A stretch of 64,000 bases of DNA from Geobacter sp. AOG1 (GCF_019972315.1 NZ_BLIZ01000001.1:2641521-2705520), one strand, 5' to 3'. Positions 16,291 to 24,778 are shown, numbered from the stretch's first letter. A program made the numbers and translations. Notes: a model not told the origin generated them from the sequence alone.

Positions 16291-16956
16291 GTGAAAATCA
16301 TAATATTTGGTGCAACTGGCATGGTTGGACAGGGGGTATTGCGTGAATGCCTTCTTGCACGGGATGTTGAAAGAGTGCTGACCGTGGGGCGTTCGACAAC
16401 TGGTCAACATCATCCGAAGTTAACAGAACTGGTGCATGCGGATTTATTCGATTACACCGCTATCGAGTCAGAGCTGCAAAACTTAGATGCCTGTTTTTTC
16501 TGCCTTGGTGCTTCCGCAGCAGGTTTGACAGAAGCCGAGTATTGCCGATTAAATCATGATTTACCACTATTGGCCGCTCGAACCTTGGCACGGTTAAATT
16601 CGCAGATGACCTTTGTCTATGTGTCAGGTGCAGGCACAGATAGCACCGAATCAGGACGAACCATGTGGGCAAGGGTCAAGGGCAGAACAGAGAATGACCT
16701 GCTACGACTCCCCTTTAAAGCAGTGTATCTATTCCGTCCTGGAATCATCCAGCCATTACATGGTGCACGTTCTAAGACACCAATGTACCGGTTGTTTTAC
16801 ACGATGTTCAAACTTGTGTTCCCGTTATTGCGTGCGGTACTGCCCAATGAGATTCTGACGACAGAATCCATTGGGCAAGCCATGCTATCAGTAGCCCGAC
16901 AAGGTGCCGTAAAAGCAGTGTTAGAAGCCAGGGACATCAATGCCTGCATAAAATAA
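16291..16956 (+). CDS. NAD(P)-binding Rossmann protein (atypical SDR, YwnB/HTATIP2-like)
   Basis: A 221-aa protein starting at GTG 16291 after an ACGAGGA site. The dinucleotide motif is 'IFGATGMVGQG' (residues 5-15), with 'CFFCLGAS' and 'FVYVSGAGTD' on later strands. It resembles oxidoreductases of the NAD(P)H-binding epimerase-like group that lack a defined substrate. It probably belongs to the same TetR-controlled transcript as the SDR gene 53 bp upstream. The gap contains a 9-codon ORF (16251-16280) of no obvious meaning. Confidence 0.75.
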   Translation: MKIIIFGATGMVGQGVLRECLLARDVERVLTVGRSTTGQHHPKLTELVHADLFDYTAIESELQNLDACFFCLGASAAGLTEAEYCRLNHDLPLLAARTLARLNSQMTFVYVSGAGTDSTESGRTMWARVKGRTENDLLRLPFKAVYLFRPGIIQPLHGARSKTPMYRLFYTMFKLVFPLLRAVLPNEILTTESIGQAMLSVARQGAVKAVLEARDINACIK

Positions 16957-17145
16957 GAAATATTCATCACAAGTCAGTTTTATGGTCAAGTGTTATGCCC
17001 TCGAAATGGAGCTGACTGGATGTGGGCAGGGCGTGCGATTACCGGCAAGTTGGAAGCCGCTGAATGGTACGAGAAGAATAAAGAAAAGATGCAACTTCAT
17101 ATTTTAACGCGGGAGTTTGTAGAAGTCACCCTCAAGAATATCTGA
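16957..17145 (+). pseudogene. Gene fragment, unrecognised C-terminus
   Basis: In the frame of the upstream gene, directly after its stop, 62 codons stay open to TGA 17143-17145. They read protein-like sequence such as NGADWMWAGRAITGKLEAAEW and a plausible end (TREFVEVTLKNI). There is no start codon with a ribosome site. It looks like the last part of a lost gene. I do not recognise the family. Confidence 0.4.
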
Positions 17146-17155
17146 AACGCAAGAA

Positions 17156-17181
17156 GGGCGGCAGTCCCCCAACTGTCGCCC
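17156..17181. other. GC-rich hairpin after the accessory genes
   Basis: GGGCGGCAGT pairs with ACTGTCGCCC (one G-U pair) around a 6-base loop. There is no T run on either side. It may be a transcript end or a processing signal, and marks the return to higher GC. Confidence 0.35.
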
Positions 17182-17429
17182 CTCCATATTTCGCCCTCAC
17201 GCCACGAACTCGCCACGGCCTATACTTGACTATGTATTACCTTTGATATTTGCACCCCCTCCCGGCTGCACCTCTTGCAATGTTATCCTGCCATCCTCGC
17301 TGATGGTGCCTATCATAGTAGCTCCAAGCGCTTCCGCATCCCTGCACATTTGGCACGGGACTACAAATTCCGGGGCTGCATGACAGACCAACCGGGCGGC
17401 CCTCGCCACAAACTCCTGATACTCGGCGA

Positions 17430-17588
17430 CTCGCCGCCGACCGGCTGACTCCCGGCGCCACCATTGCAGGCAACTGCTACTTCATCACCAACGGCGAACC
17501 GATCCCCCTCTGGGACATGGTCAACAGGATACTCGCCGCAGCGGGCCTGCCGCCAGTTTCGGGGAGCGTATCGCCAGCCGTGGCATGA
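17430..17588 (+). pseudogene. 3-beta-HSD/OleD-like NAD-dependent epimerase, C-terminal fragment
   Basis: The frame ending at TGA 17586-17588 reads LAADRLTPGATIAGN and YFITNGEPIPLWDMVNRIL. This is the typical C-terminal part of 3-beta-hydroxysteroid dehydrogenase/OleD-type enzymes (consensus AADRL...G..YFI..GEPV.LW). The N-terminal Rossmann part is missing and upstream frames are broken. It is a decayed gene at the border of the accessory patch. Confidence 0.55.
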
Positions 17589-17795
17589 ATTACCTCCTGC
17601 AACGTGTTAAGAAAATGTCCCGGCGAAATGGATTATGACTAGAGAATTGAAATAGACTCTTTTAATAAAAACCTGTATATGATTCAGTTGTCGCTTGATT
17701 GATTATTGTCGCAACAAGCAAAAAAATGTAAGTTCTTAGTCTGGCCATGCTTGAACCGTTCGACAATTAATTTCTCAGTATTCTCAGGAGGATCA

Positions 17796-18302
17796 ATGTT
17801 CATAAGGACGTTATTCGCCATCGCTGTCCTGCTTCTCACCTTTGCGCCTGTTAGTGCCGAGATGTACCAATGGGTTGAAGAAAACGGCGTGGTGACTTTC
17901 AAGGACACTCCTCCTCCCATCTCCAAGAAACGCAAGAAAGTGAAGACCTACAACGACGGAGACTTCGCCCCAACACCTCCCTCTCAACCGGAACCTGCGG
18001 CACGGAGTGGCAGGAGTGCTGCTCTCCCATCGTCACAAGCCGCACACCCTAAAAAAGAGCGCTTTACCGGTACAGTGGAGATGTTCGTCACCAGTTGGTG
18101 CGGCTACTGCAAGCAGGCGCAGAATTACATGGCGAGCAAGGGGATCCCCTATGTGGCATACGATATTGAAACGGACAGTGCTGCCAATCGGCGCCACAAG
18201 GAGCTTGGCGGTCGTGGCGTTCCGCTGATCATCATCGGATCGAACAAGATGTCCGGCTTTTCGCCGGAATCGTTAGAATATTATCTGAATAACAGCAGGT
18301 GA
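17796..18302 (+). CDS. Secreted DUF4124-glutaredoxin fusion protein
   Basis: A 168-aa protein. A signal peptide (residues 1-21, cut after VSA) leads to a DUF4124 module (MYQWVEENGVVTFKDTPPP), a Pro/Ser-rich linker (~60-88), and a glutaredoxin domain. The glutaredoxin domain has the redox motif CGYC (in SWCGYCKQA) and the cis-Pro loop 'GVPLIIIG'. It is probably a periplasmic thiol-disulfide protein. ATG 17796 is preferred because AGGAGG lies five bases upstream and the signal peptide begins there. It is the first intact gene after the accessory patch and is GC-rich again. Confidence 0.85.
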   Translation: MFIRTLFAIAVLLLTFAPVSAEMYQWVEENGVVTFKDTPPPISKKRKKVKTYNDGDFAPTPPSQPEPAARSGRSAALPSSQAAHPKKERFTGTVEMFVTSWCGYCKQAQNYMASKGIPYVAYDIETDSAANRRHKELGGRGVPLIIIGSNKMSGFSPESLEYYLNNSR

Positions 18303-18427
18303 GGAAAACGGAATAATCGAATCAACCCTTGAATATTGAAAAATGGGCTGTTAAAAAATACGGACGGTAGTGGTTGTAAAACGTGGTGTGTGGACACAGT
18401 TTAATTTATACCCCAGAGGAGGTTGTC

Positions 18428-18928
18428 GTGAATTATACGTATCCGCCAGTCAAAATGGTCATCAGTGTTTTCGTTAGTATCCTCCTGATATTGTCGTTTA
18501 ACGGGATATCCCTTGCCGCATCAGACTATCGGCTCGCCAAGGGGCAGACAATCTATGTGCCCGTCTATTCCAATATTTTCAGCGCCCCCCGGAAAATCCC
18601 GTTCAATCTGGCAACGTTGCTGAGTATTCGGAATACGGACATGTCCAATTCAATCACCATCGTTTCCGCCGATTACTATGACACCAAGGGGAAGCTGGTG
18701 AGAAAATATTACCAGCAGCCAATGACACTGATGCCGCTGGAATCGACATCGATTTATATCCCGGAAGACGACACGGTCGGCGGCGCAGGCGCAAATTTCA
18801 TCGTCAAATGGACGTCAAGCCGGGAAGTGAATGTCCCCATCGTTGAGTGCGTGATGATCGGCATGAAATCGGGCCAGGGGATTTCCTTTGTGAGCCCGGG
18901 GCAGGAAATCCGGGACACTGCCAGGTAA
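18428..18928 (+). CDS. DUF3124 secreted protein
   Basis: A 166-aa protein from GTG 18428, preceded by AGAGGAGG at ideal spacing. A hydrophobic export segment (MVISVFVSILLILSFNGISLA) precedes a beta-rich domain typical of DUF3124: 'VPVYSNIF', 'LATLLSIRNTD', 'VSADYYDTKGKLV', 'EDDTVGGAGANFIVKW'. DUF3124 proteins are periplasmic and of unknown function, common in Geobacter and other deltaproteobacteria. No cysteine for lipid attachment is seen near the cleavage site. Confidence 0.8.
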   Translation: MNYTYPPVKMVISVFVSILLILSFNGISLAASDYRLAKGQTIYVPVYSNIFSAPRKIPFNLATLLSIRNTDMSNSITIVSADYYDTKGKLVRKYYQQPMTLMPLESTSIYIPEDDTVGGAGANFIVKWTSSREVNVPIVECVMIGMKSGQGISFVSPGQEIRDTAR

Positions 18929-19104
18929 AGTATCAGTGAATGTCAGTGAAGGTGGTCAAGGCTCTCCCACCGAGCTCACCTTCGTCCTTTCTGGCACACA
19001 AATACACGGTTTCTTACGCGTTCCCTTCGCATCCAATGTGATCCTTCACCACCTTCTGTACGACTTTACAACGCAGAATATTTCCAATTGAGGTCCGGGG
19101 AAAG

Positions 19105-20853
19105 ATGGCCATTACGTTACATAAAACCTTAATAAGTCAAATAGTTTCCCGTGAAGTCATTACCGTCTCTCCTGATACGCCCCTGATTGAGGCAGTGACC
19201 CTCATGGCGAACTTTCGGATAAGTTGTCTCGTTGTTGCGGTCAAGAAGAAACCGCTCGGTATCTTTACGGAGCGGGACCTGGTGAGGGTGGCAAACCGGC
19301 GAATTCCCCTCGGAAACCAGCCGATCAGTGATCTCATGACCAGTCCCGTGGTTACAATTCACGGTAATCTGAACGTCTACGAAGCATACAACCTTATGCT
19401 CTCCAACCGAATCCGCCATCACGTAGTGGTTGATCAAGGAGGGAGGCTGTTGGGGGTGATGAGCCAGTCTGACCTGATCAATATTCTGGGCCTTGAGTAT
19501 TTTATGGAGATGCGGAAGGTTGAACAGGTCATGACGAGGAAAGTGGTGACCGTTGGCCCTGGCGTGCCGCTCACCCAGATTCTCGAACGGATGGCGGGGC
19601 CGGGTATCAGCTGTGTCGTCGTGGTCGATGACCACTGCCCGGTCGGTATCATGACAGAGCGGGACGTGGTCAGGCTGGTGGCCGAAGGCATGACACTGGA
19701 TTCCATCCAGGTGGGGACGGTCATGAGCAGCCCGGTTGTGTCAGTATCTGTCGGAACGACCGTCCACAATGTTGCCATATCCATGCGGCAGAACAGGATC
19801 CGACGGATACTGGTGGTCGATGGTGCGGGGAGGATCGAGGGAATCATCACCCAGTCAGACATTATCAAAGGGTTGGAAGGGAAATATATCGAATCGCTGA
19901 AGGAAATCATCCGGGAGAAAGAGGACATTTTCCAGCAGACTGCCCGGGAACTCCTGGACAAGACCATCTACCTAGACAATATCCTCAGCTCCTCCATCGA
20001 CATGGCGATTGTCGCTACGGACAAAGAATTAAGGATCAAATATTTCAATCCGGTGGCGGAAAGAGTCTTTGGCTGTGATGCCCCCCATGCCATCGGCCGG
20101 ACTGTCATGGAGCTGCATGCCCTGGAGGGGGTTGCCCCGACCCGTCTTCTAAAGGCACAGGAAATTGTACGAAAGAAGGGGAAGCACTTCTTCCCCGTTG
20201 AAATGAACCGGAACGGCGTTTTCCGTTACTACGACGGCAGCCTATCAAGTATCCTGGACAAGCAGAAGAAACTGGTGGGGTTCGTGCTCATGCTCCATGA
20301 TGTCACCGAACGGCGACAGCAGGAAAAGACCATACACCATCTGGCCTACCACGATGCCCTGACCGGGCTTCCCAACCGTGTCCTGCTCAACGACCGTCTT
20401 TCACAGGCTTTGGCTGCATCGAAGCGAAACGGCACCAGAGGGGCACTGATGATCCTTGACCTTGACCGCTTCAAGGACATCAACGATACCCTGGGGCACG
20501 GGACGGGGGACCTGCTGCTCAAGGCCGTGAGTGGTCGGTTGCTGAGCATCCTGCGCAAGAGCGATACGGTGTCACGGATGGGGGGGGACGAGTTTGTGCT
20601 CCTTCTGCCGGCGATCGCTTTGGCAGCCAGTGCGGAGTTGATTGCGGGCAAAATCGTTAAGGCATTCCGCAAGCCGTTCGTCTGCGACGGCCATACTTTT
20701 AAGGTGACCGCGAGCATCGGGATTGCCGATTTCCCCGACGACGGCGAGGATGAGGAGACCTTGCTTAAAAACGCCGATATAGCCCTGTACCGAGTCAAAG
20801 AACAGGGGAGAAACAACTTTCAAAGGTTTACGTTACTGCAAAAGAAAAGGTAG
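19105..20853 (+). CDS. Diguanylate cyclase with four CBS motifs and a PAS domain
   Basis: A 582-aa cytoplasmic protein without membrane segments. Two Bateman modules come first (four CBS motifs, starts near residues 8, 75, 135 and 205). A helical linker and a PAS domain (~290-410) follow, then a C-terminal GGDEF domain (~415-580). The active-site GGDEF is intact (RMGGDEFVLL). An RxxD inhibitory site (RKSD) lies five residues before it, so product inhibition by c-di-GMP is likely. CBS pairs usually bind adenine nucleotides, so c-di-GMP synthesis may respond to energy state. It faces the cytochrome operon across a shared terminator. Confidence 0.93.
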   Translation: MAITLHKTLISQIVSREVITVSPDTPLIEAVTLMANFRISCLVVAVKKKPLGIFTERDLVRVANRRIPLGNQPISDLMTSPVVTIHGNLNVYEAYNLMLSNRIRHHVVVDQGGRLLGVMSQSDLINILGLEYFMEMRKVEQVMTRKVVTVGPGVPLTQILERMAGPGISCVVVVDDHCPVGIMTERDVVRLVAEGMTLDSIQVGTVMSSPVVSVSVGTTVHNVAISMRQNRIRRILVVDGAGRIEGIITQSDIIKGLEGKYIESLKEIIREKEDIFQQTARELLDKTIYLDNILSSSIDMAIVATDKELRIKYFNPVAERVFGCDAPHAIGRTVMELHALEGVAPTRLLKAQEIVRKKGKHFFPVEMNRNGVFRYYDGSLSSILDKQKKLVGFVLMLHDVTERRQQEKTIHHLAYHDALTGLPNRVLLNDRLSQALAASKRNGTRGALMILDLDRFKDINDTLGHGTGDLLLKAVSGRLLSILRKSDTVSRMGGDEFVLLLPAIALAASAELIAGKIVKAFRKPFVCDGHTFKVTASIGIADFPDDGEDEETLLKNADIALYRVKEQGRNNFQRFTLLQKKR

Positions 20854-20882
20854 GGCGGGATTTTCTTTGTTTAGGTAGAAAT

Positions 20883-20921
20883 CGGGGTCGTCGGCATTGC
20901 CGATCGACCCCGTCCGTTTTT
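20883..20921. terminator. Bidirectional terminator between the cyclase and cytochrome genes
   Basis: CGGGGTCG-TCGGC pairs with GCCGA-CGACCCCG around a 3-base loop (one bulge), followed by TCCGTTTTT. It sits between convergent genes. Confidence 0.8.
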
Positions 20922-20931
20922 ACACGTAAAA

Positions 20932-21753
20932 TCAATCGTAGGTCTTGCGCACTAAATGGAAGAGAAGTGCTGCCACAAGTGCGCCGGCGACAACGAACGT
21001 TCCGGCGATTTTTCTTTTGGCACGCTGTTCTGCAACCTTCTGCAGAGACTGGTCCAACCTGGCCAGTTCACCCTGGAGTTTCGACGACTCGCTCGTGACC
21101 CGGGCTGTGTTGACCTCGTGGAACAGGCGGTGGTAGGTATTCCTGATGGCGAACAGACTCTTGTCGGCTGTCTCAGTATCAACCCCTTCACCCTTGAAAC
21201 GGTCAAGCCGCCCCTCGATCCCCACAATCTGCTGTTCCGTTTTCTCCATGGCAGCCTTGATTTTCGCCGCCCGCTCGTAGGGGTGGCAGCGACTGCAACT
21301 CTTTTCGTTGATCAGTTCCAGGGTGACTTTTTCGATCTCATGGCTACCATGGCACGTGACGCAGGTCGGCCCCCCCTTGCCCAGTGCCCGGCCGTGGGCA
21401 CTCTGCAGGTAGTCTTCGCGGATACCGACGTGGCAGCGGCCACAGAAAGCGGGTATACCGGTTTCCTTTGGTACGCCGAGGAATCCGCGTGCGGGACTCA
21501 TGGCATTTGCCGCATCCTTGGGGTCGCCGCCGTGGCAGTCATGGCAGGAGATACCGTTTGCAGCGTGAATGCTCGTTTTCCAAGGCTGTACAGCTTTTCC
21601 GCCCCGACCGGTTTGGGCAGAATGGCACTGGAGGCAGACAGTCGCCGTTTCCTGTGCGACCGCGACCAAGGAGAGCGAAAGAAGGCAGAGGAGCAGTAGT
21701 GCTGAACGAAGGAGAGAGGGCACTTCAACCGGTAGCAGGAAGATACGATTCAT
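20932..21753 (-). CDS. Pentahaem c-type cytochrome, membrane-anchored
   Basis: A 273-aa protein. An N-terminal signal segment (LLLLCLLSLSLVAVA) is followed by five CxxCH haem-binding sites in residues ~40-165 (CLQCH, CHDCH, CGRCH, CVTCH, CSRCH). A long coiled-coil region (~165-250) and a C-terminal membrane helix (VVAGALVAALLFHLV) end the protein. Its start overlaps the cytochrome b stop (ATGA), so translation is coupled. With the Rieske and cytochrome b genes upstream it forms a quinol-oxidising complex in which this protein takes the place of cytochrome c1 or f. It would pass electrons to the periplasmic cytochrome network used for metal reduction in Geobacter. Confidence 0.9.
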   Translation of the reverse strand: MNRIFLLPVEVPSLLRSALLLLCLLSLSLVAVAQETATVCLQCHSAQTGRGGKAVQPWKTSIHAANGISCHDCHGGDPKDAANAMSPARGFLGVPKETGIPAFCGRCHVGIREDYLQSAHGRALGKGGPTCVTCHGSHEIEKVTLELINEKSCSRCHPYERAAKIKAAMEKTEQQIVGIEGRLDRFKGEGVDTETADKSLFAIRNTYHRLFHEVNTARVTSESSKLQGELARLDQSLQKVAEQRAKRKIAGTFVVAGALVAALLFHLVRKTYD

Positions 21754-22853
21754 GAGTAGTGCCCCCAGATCATAAGAGCGAAATAGAGCATGATCCCCCC
21801 TGTGGCGCAGGCCATGAAAAGGGGACGTTTCAGAGGATGTTTTTCCGTTCCCCGGTCGATAAAGGGGAGAAGTGCCAGGAAGGTCATGGCGGCCCCCTGT
21901 ACGGCGATACCAAGAAATTCACTGGGGAAGAGTTTAAGGGTCTGATAGTTTGGGAGGAAGTACCACTCGGGCTTGATATGGGCCGGGGTCTGGAAGGGGT
22001 CGGCCGGCATGAACGCAGTGGAAGGGAAGAAGATGTACGGATCGAAGAAAACCACGCCGAGGAAGAGGGCGCAGTAGACAGAAATGGAGGTCAGGTCCTG
22101 GAGTGTGTAGTGGGGCAAAAACGGAATCCCTCCCGGATGGCTTTCGTAGCGGTAACTGTCACCCTGCCACCGGTTTGTCGTATCCTTCAGACCGAAGGGA
22201 GGGGTGGAGACTCCGGTACGCTGGAGGAAAAAAAGGTGGGCGCCAATGAGGGCCGCAATGGTAGCGGGGATGACCGCCACGTGGAGGGCGAAAAAGCGCC
22301 CCAACGTCGGAGGTCCGACCAGTTTGCCGCCACGCAGAAACTCCACCAGGTACGAACCAACGACTGGGACGGCGCCGACGCTGTTGGTCGCGACGGTGGT
22401 GGCCCAGAAGGAGAGCTGGCTCCAGGGGAGAAGGTAGCCGGTGAGGGATATTCCCATGACCATGGTGAGGAGTATGAAGCCGGAGAGCCAGTTCATTTCC
22501 CGCGGGCTCTTGTAGCTCCCCATGAAAAGGACCGACAGCATGTGGAAGAGGAGAATGAGGACCATCATGTTGGAGCCGACGGCGTGGCACATCCTGATCA
22601 GCCAGCCGAAGGGAACATCGTTCATGATGAAGGTGACGCTCTTGAATGCCTTGTCGGCGTCGGGGACGTAATAGATGAGAAGGAGTATCCCGGTCACCAC
22701 CTGGATACTGAAGATGAACAGGAGGATGCTGCCCATGGAGTACCAGACGTTGATGTTGGTGGGGAGAAGGTAGCCGGTGAGTTCCTTCTCCACCAGCTCC
22801 CCGGCGCCGACACGAACATCGACCCAGTTATAGATGCGCTTCGCGAGATTCAT
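21750..22853 (-). CDS. Cytochrome b (fused b6/subunit IV type) of a bc-type quinol complex
   Basis: A 367-aa membrane protein with about eight helices. The haem-ligand histidines are in 'CHAVGSNMMVLILLFHM' and 'LHVAVIPATIAALIGAHLF'. The Qo-site PEWY motif is present as 'KPEWYFLP'. The fused b6 plus subunit IV layout is as in many anaerobes. ATG 22853 has GGAGG upstream; a longer frame would overlap the Rieske gene. It transfers electrons across the membrane while oxidising menaquinol. It is the middle gene of a three-gene operon. Confidence 0.93.
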   Translation of the reverse strand: MNLAKRIYNWVDVRVGAGELVEKELTGYLLPTNINVWYSMGSILLFIFSIQVVTGILLLIYYVPDADKAFKSVTFIMNDVPFGWLIRMCHAVGSNMMVLILLFHMLSVLFMGSYKSPREMNWLSGFILLTMVMGISLTGYLLPWSQLSFWATTVATNSVGAVPVVGSYLVEFLRGGKLVGPPTLGRFFALHVAVIPATIAALIGAHLFFLQRTGVSTPPFGLKDTTNRWQGDSYRYESHPGGIPFLPHYTLQDLTSISVYCALFLGVVFFDPYIFFPSTAFMPADPFQTPAHIKPEWYFLPNYQTLKLFPSEFLGIAVQGAAMTFLALLPFIDRGTEKHPLKRPLFMACATGGIMLYFALMIWGHYS

Positions 22854-22879
22854 GCGTCCTCCGCGGTTATGAATAGAAT

Positions 22880-23299
22880 TCAGCCAACGGTGATGATGCC
22901 ATTGACTGCAGCAACGGGGATTGATTCGAGAGGTTTGGGGGGTGGCCCACCGAGGACCAGACCGGCAGCGTTGAAACGGCCGCCATGGCAGGGGCAAAGG
23001 AACTCTTCTTTTTCTTTTTGCCATTGCACCACACAGCCAAGATGGGTGCAGACTGCAGAAAGCGCCACCAAAGCGCCATTTTTCTGCCTGATTACCACGG
23101 CAGTCTTTCCGTTGTACTCGAAGAACTTGGCCGCTCCTTCCGGCACGTCGGCGGCGGGGATAGTGACTTTGCTCCCCCCGCCACTACCTCTGCGTGGCGC
23201 CAGATAGCTGACAAGGGGATAGAGAACTGTTGCGCCTGCACCTGCGAGAACCCCTCCCAGGCATATACCGAGAAATCTCCTTCTGCTGCGTGCATCCAT
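22880..23299 (-). CDS. Rieske iron-sulfur protein
   Basis: A 139-aa protein. A Tat-type signal/anchor (RSRRRFLGICLGG, twin arginine) is followed by the Rieske fold with the [2Fe-2S] ligands in 'CTHLGC' and 'CPCHGG' and a 'GPPPKPL' Pro loop. The start ATG 23299 has GGGAG upstream. It is the first gene of the Rieske-cytochrome b-cytochrome c operon, divergent from fbp. Confidence 0.95.
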   Translation of the reverse strand: MDARSRRRFLGICLGGVLAGAGATVLYPLVSYLAPRRGSGGGSKVTIPAADVPEGAAKFFEYNGKTAVVIRQKNGALVALSAVCTHLGCVVQWQKEKEEFLCPCHGGRFNAAGLVLGGPPPKPLESIPVAAVNGIITVG

Positions 23300-23442
23300 G
23301 TGTGCTCCCTGGTTCAAAGGTCTGGCGTTAGCTGCGAAGTGCCTAATGGCCAATTGCCGTCCCTGTATTGCATATCATGCAGGGGCATGAAGTCAAGTCA
23401 GTAGCTGAATTTACGGCAATTTTTGCTTGCGTTGCCGGTTCA

Positions 23443-23470
23443 TTTACATTAACTTTATCCATACTATAAA
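23443..23470 (+). promoter_or_regulatory. Promoter candidate for fbp
   Basis: TTTACA (23443-23448), a 16-bp spacer and TATAAA (23465-23470) lie 21 bp before the fbp start. Confidence 0.45.
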
Positions 23471-23491
23471 TTTGATCAGGGGGGATTAACG

Positions 23492-24436
23492 ATGCCGTAC
23501 AGCGAACCGGGCAAGACCAAGTTTCAAACAGATCTCAGGCGCCACCTGCGCGCAAAGAACATAGAGGACAATCTGATTCATCTTATCTGTGAGATAGCCG
23601 AGGCAAGCAAGTACGTCATCAACGCCGTCCGGACCGGTGACCTGGGTGTGGCGGGTACGTCCAATCTTTACGGTGAGGAGCAGCTGGCTCTCGACGTTCT
23701 TTCGGACCGCATCATGCGCAAGCGGCTGATCCACTCCGGCGTGGTCTGCAAGATTGCCTCCGAGGAGATGGACGAGATTTACGAGGTGACAACCGACTCG
23801 GACGGCATGTATTCCGTTGCCTACGATCCCTTGGACGGATCGTCCCTGGTGGACGTCAATCTGGCGGTTGGAACCATCGTCGGCATATACGCCGGCTGCG
23901 ACCTCCTCCAGGAAGGGCGTAAACAGGTGGCAGCCATGTACATCCTCTACGGGCCGCGAGTTTCCATGGTCTATTCGGTGGGGGACGGAGTTCACGAATT
24001 CACCATGAACCATCTGATGGAATTCACCCTGACCCGGGAAAACATCCGCATGCAACCGGAGGGGAACATCTATTCACCCGGCGGATTGCGAAACAAGTAC
24101 AGTGAAGGGAACGAGAAGTTCATCCGTTACCTGGAAGCTAAGGGAGCAAAACTACGCTATTCGGGCGGCTTCGTCCCGGACATCAACCAGGTGCTGCTGA
24201 AGGGGAAGGGGATTTTCATGTATCCCGCCCTCAATGGTTCACCAAACGGCAAGCTGCGCCTGCTGTTCGAACTCAATCCCATGGCGTATTTGATCGAGAA
24301 TGCCGGTGGTGCAGCCAGCGACGGCAAGCGTGCGATCCTCGACATCAAGCCGGAAAGCCTCGACCAGCGTGCGCCCATCTATATTGGCTGTACGGAAGAT
24401 GTGAGCAAGGCGATGGAATACGCCAACGGCAACTGA
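23492..24436 (+). CDS. fbp: Fructose-1,6-bisphosphatase class I
   Basis: A 314-aa cytoplasmic enzyme that hydrolyses fructose-1,6-bisphosphate in gluconeogenesis. The metal-binding signature 'YDPLDGSS' (near residue 112), the upstream 'SEEMDE' acidic pair and the substrate-site 'RYSGGFVPDINQVL' region are all present. Gluconeogenesis is essential for an acetate-oxidising organism. A run of six G serves as ribosome site. It is followed by a small acidic protein gene 18 bp later. Confidence 0.95.
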   Translation: MPYSEPGKTKFQTDLRRHLRAKNIEDNLIHLICEIAEASKYVINAVRTGDLGVAGTSNLYGEEQLALDVLSDRIMRKRLIHSGVVCKIASEEMDEIYEVTTDSDGMYSVAYDPLDGSSLVDVNLAVGTIVGIYAGCDLLQEGRKQVAAMYILYGPRVSMVYSVGDGVHEFTMNHLMEFTLTRENIRMQPEGNIYSPGGLRNKYSEGNEKFIRYLEAKGAKLRYSGGFVPDINQVLLKGKGIFMYPALNGSPNGKLRLLFELNPMAYLIENAGGAASDGKRAILDIKPESLDQRAPIYIGCTEDVSKAMEYANGN

Positions 24437-24454
24437 GTGCAGGGAGGTGACCCC

Positions 24455-24718
24455 ATGGAAAAGGAACAGGCTCCGCAACGGCTTTGCAGCGAAATACAGC
24501 TCTTCGACCTGTGCGACAGGGATGTTTGTGCCCATAAAGATGGCCGCTATTGCACCAAAGGGGACATCCTCGCCAAATTCGAAGCAATTAGGGAGGAGGA
24601 CGACCGCTCTCCCGACCAGTTTCTCGCTGATGAACTCGATGAAGTGGAAGGAGCTGACGACCTTGGGTACGACGAGGCCTATGGCGTGGATGAGTTCGGT
24701 GAAGAGGATGAAGAATAG
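24455..24718 (+). CDS. Small acidic protein with N-terminal cysteine cluster, unknown function
   Basis: An 87-aa protein from ATG 24455, preceded by GGGAGGTGA. The first half carries four cysteines spaced C-x7-C-x4-C-x7-C (in LCSEIQLFDLCDRDVC and YCTKG), which could bind a metal. The second half is strongly acidic (VDEFGEEDEE at the end). It probably shares the fbp transcript and is followed by a terminator. I do not recognise a named family. Confidence 0.7.
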   Translation: MEKEQAPQRLCSEIQLFDLCDRDVCAHKDGRYCTKGDILAKFEAIREEDDRSPDQFLADELDEVEGADDLGYDEAYGVDEFGEEDEE

Positions 24719-24744
24719 CTACACGTGCAGCGGTTTGTGACGCG

Positions 24745-24778
24745 AAAATGGCTGCCCAGGAAAGGGTGGCCATTTTTT
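24745..24778 (+). terminator. Terminator after fbp and the small acidic protein
   Basis: AAAATGGCTGCCC pairs with GGGTGGCCATTTT around AGGAAA and is followed by a T run. Confidence 0.8.

Noticed and set aside
17237-17473. Minus-strand 78-aa ORF
   Set aside because: Low-quality Cys/Gly/Arg-rich sequence over broken DNA. The plus strand holds a recognisable epimerase fragment nearby.
14018-17700. attL/attR direct repeat around the accessory patch
   Set aside because: I looked for a second copy of the tRNA-Arg 3' end up to 17.7 kb and saw no convincing match, so no attachment sites are reported.
21759-23207. Long plus-strand ORF over cytochrome b and Rieske genes
   Set aside because: The minus-strand frames encode complete membrane and iron-sulfur proteins. 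The plus frame is compositional only.
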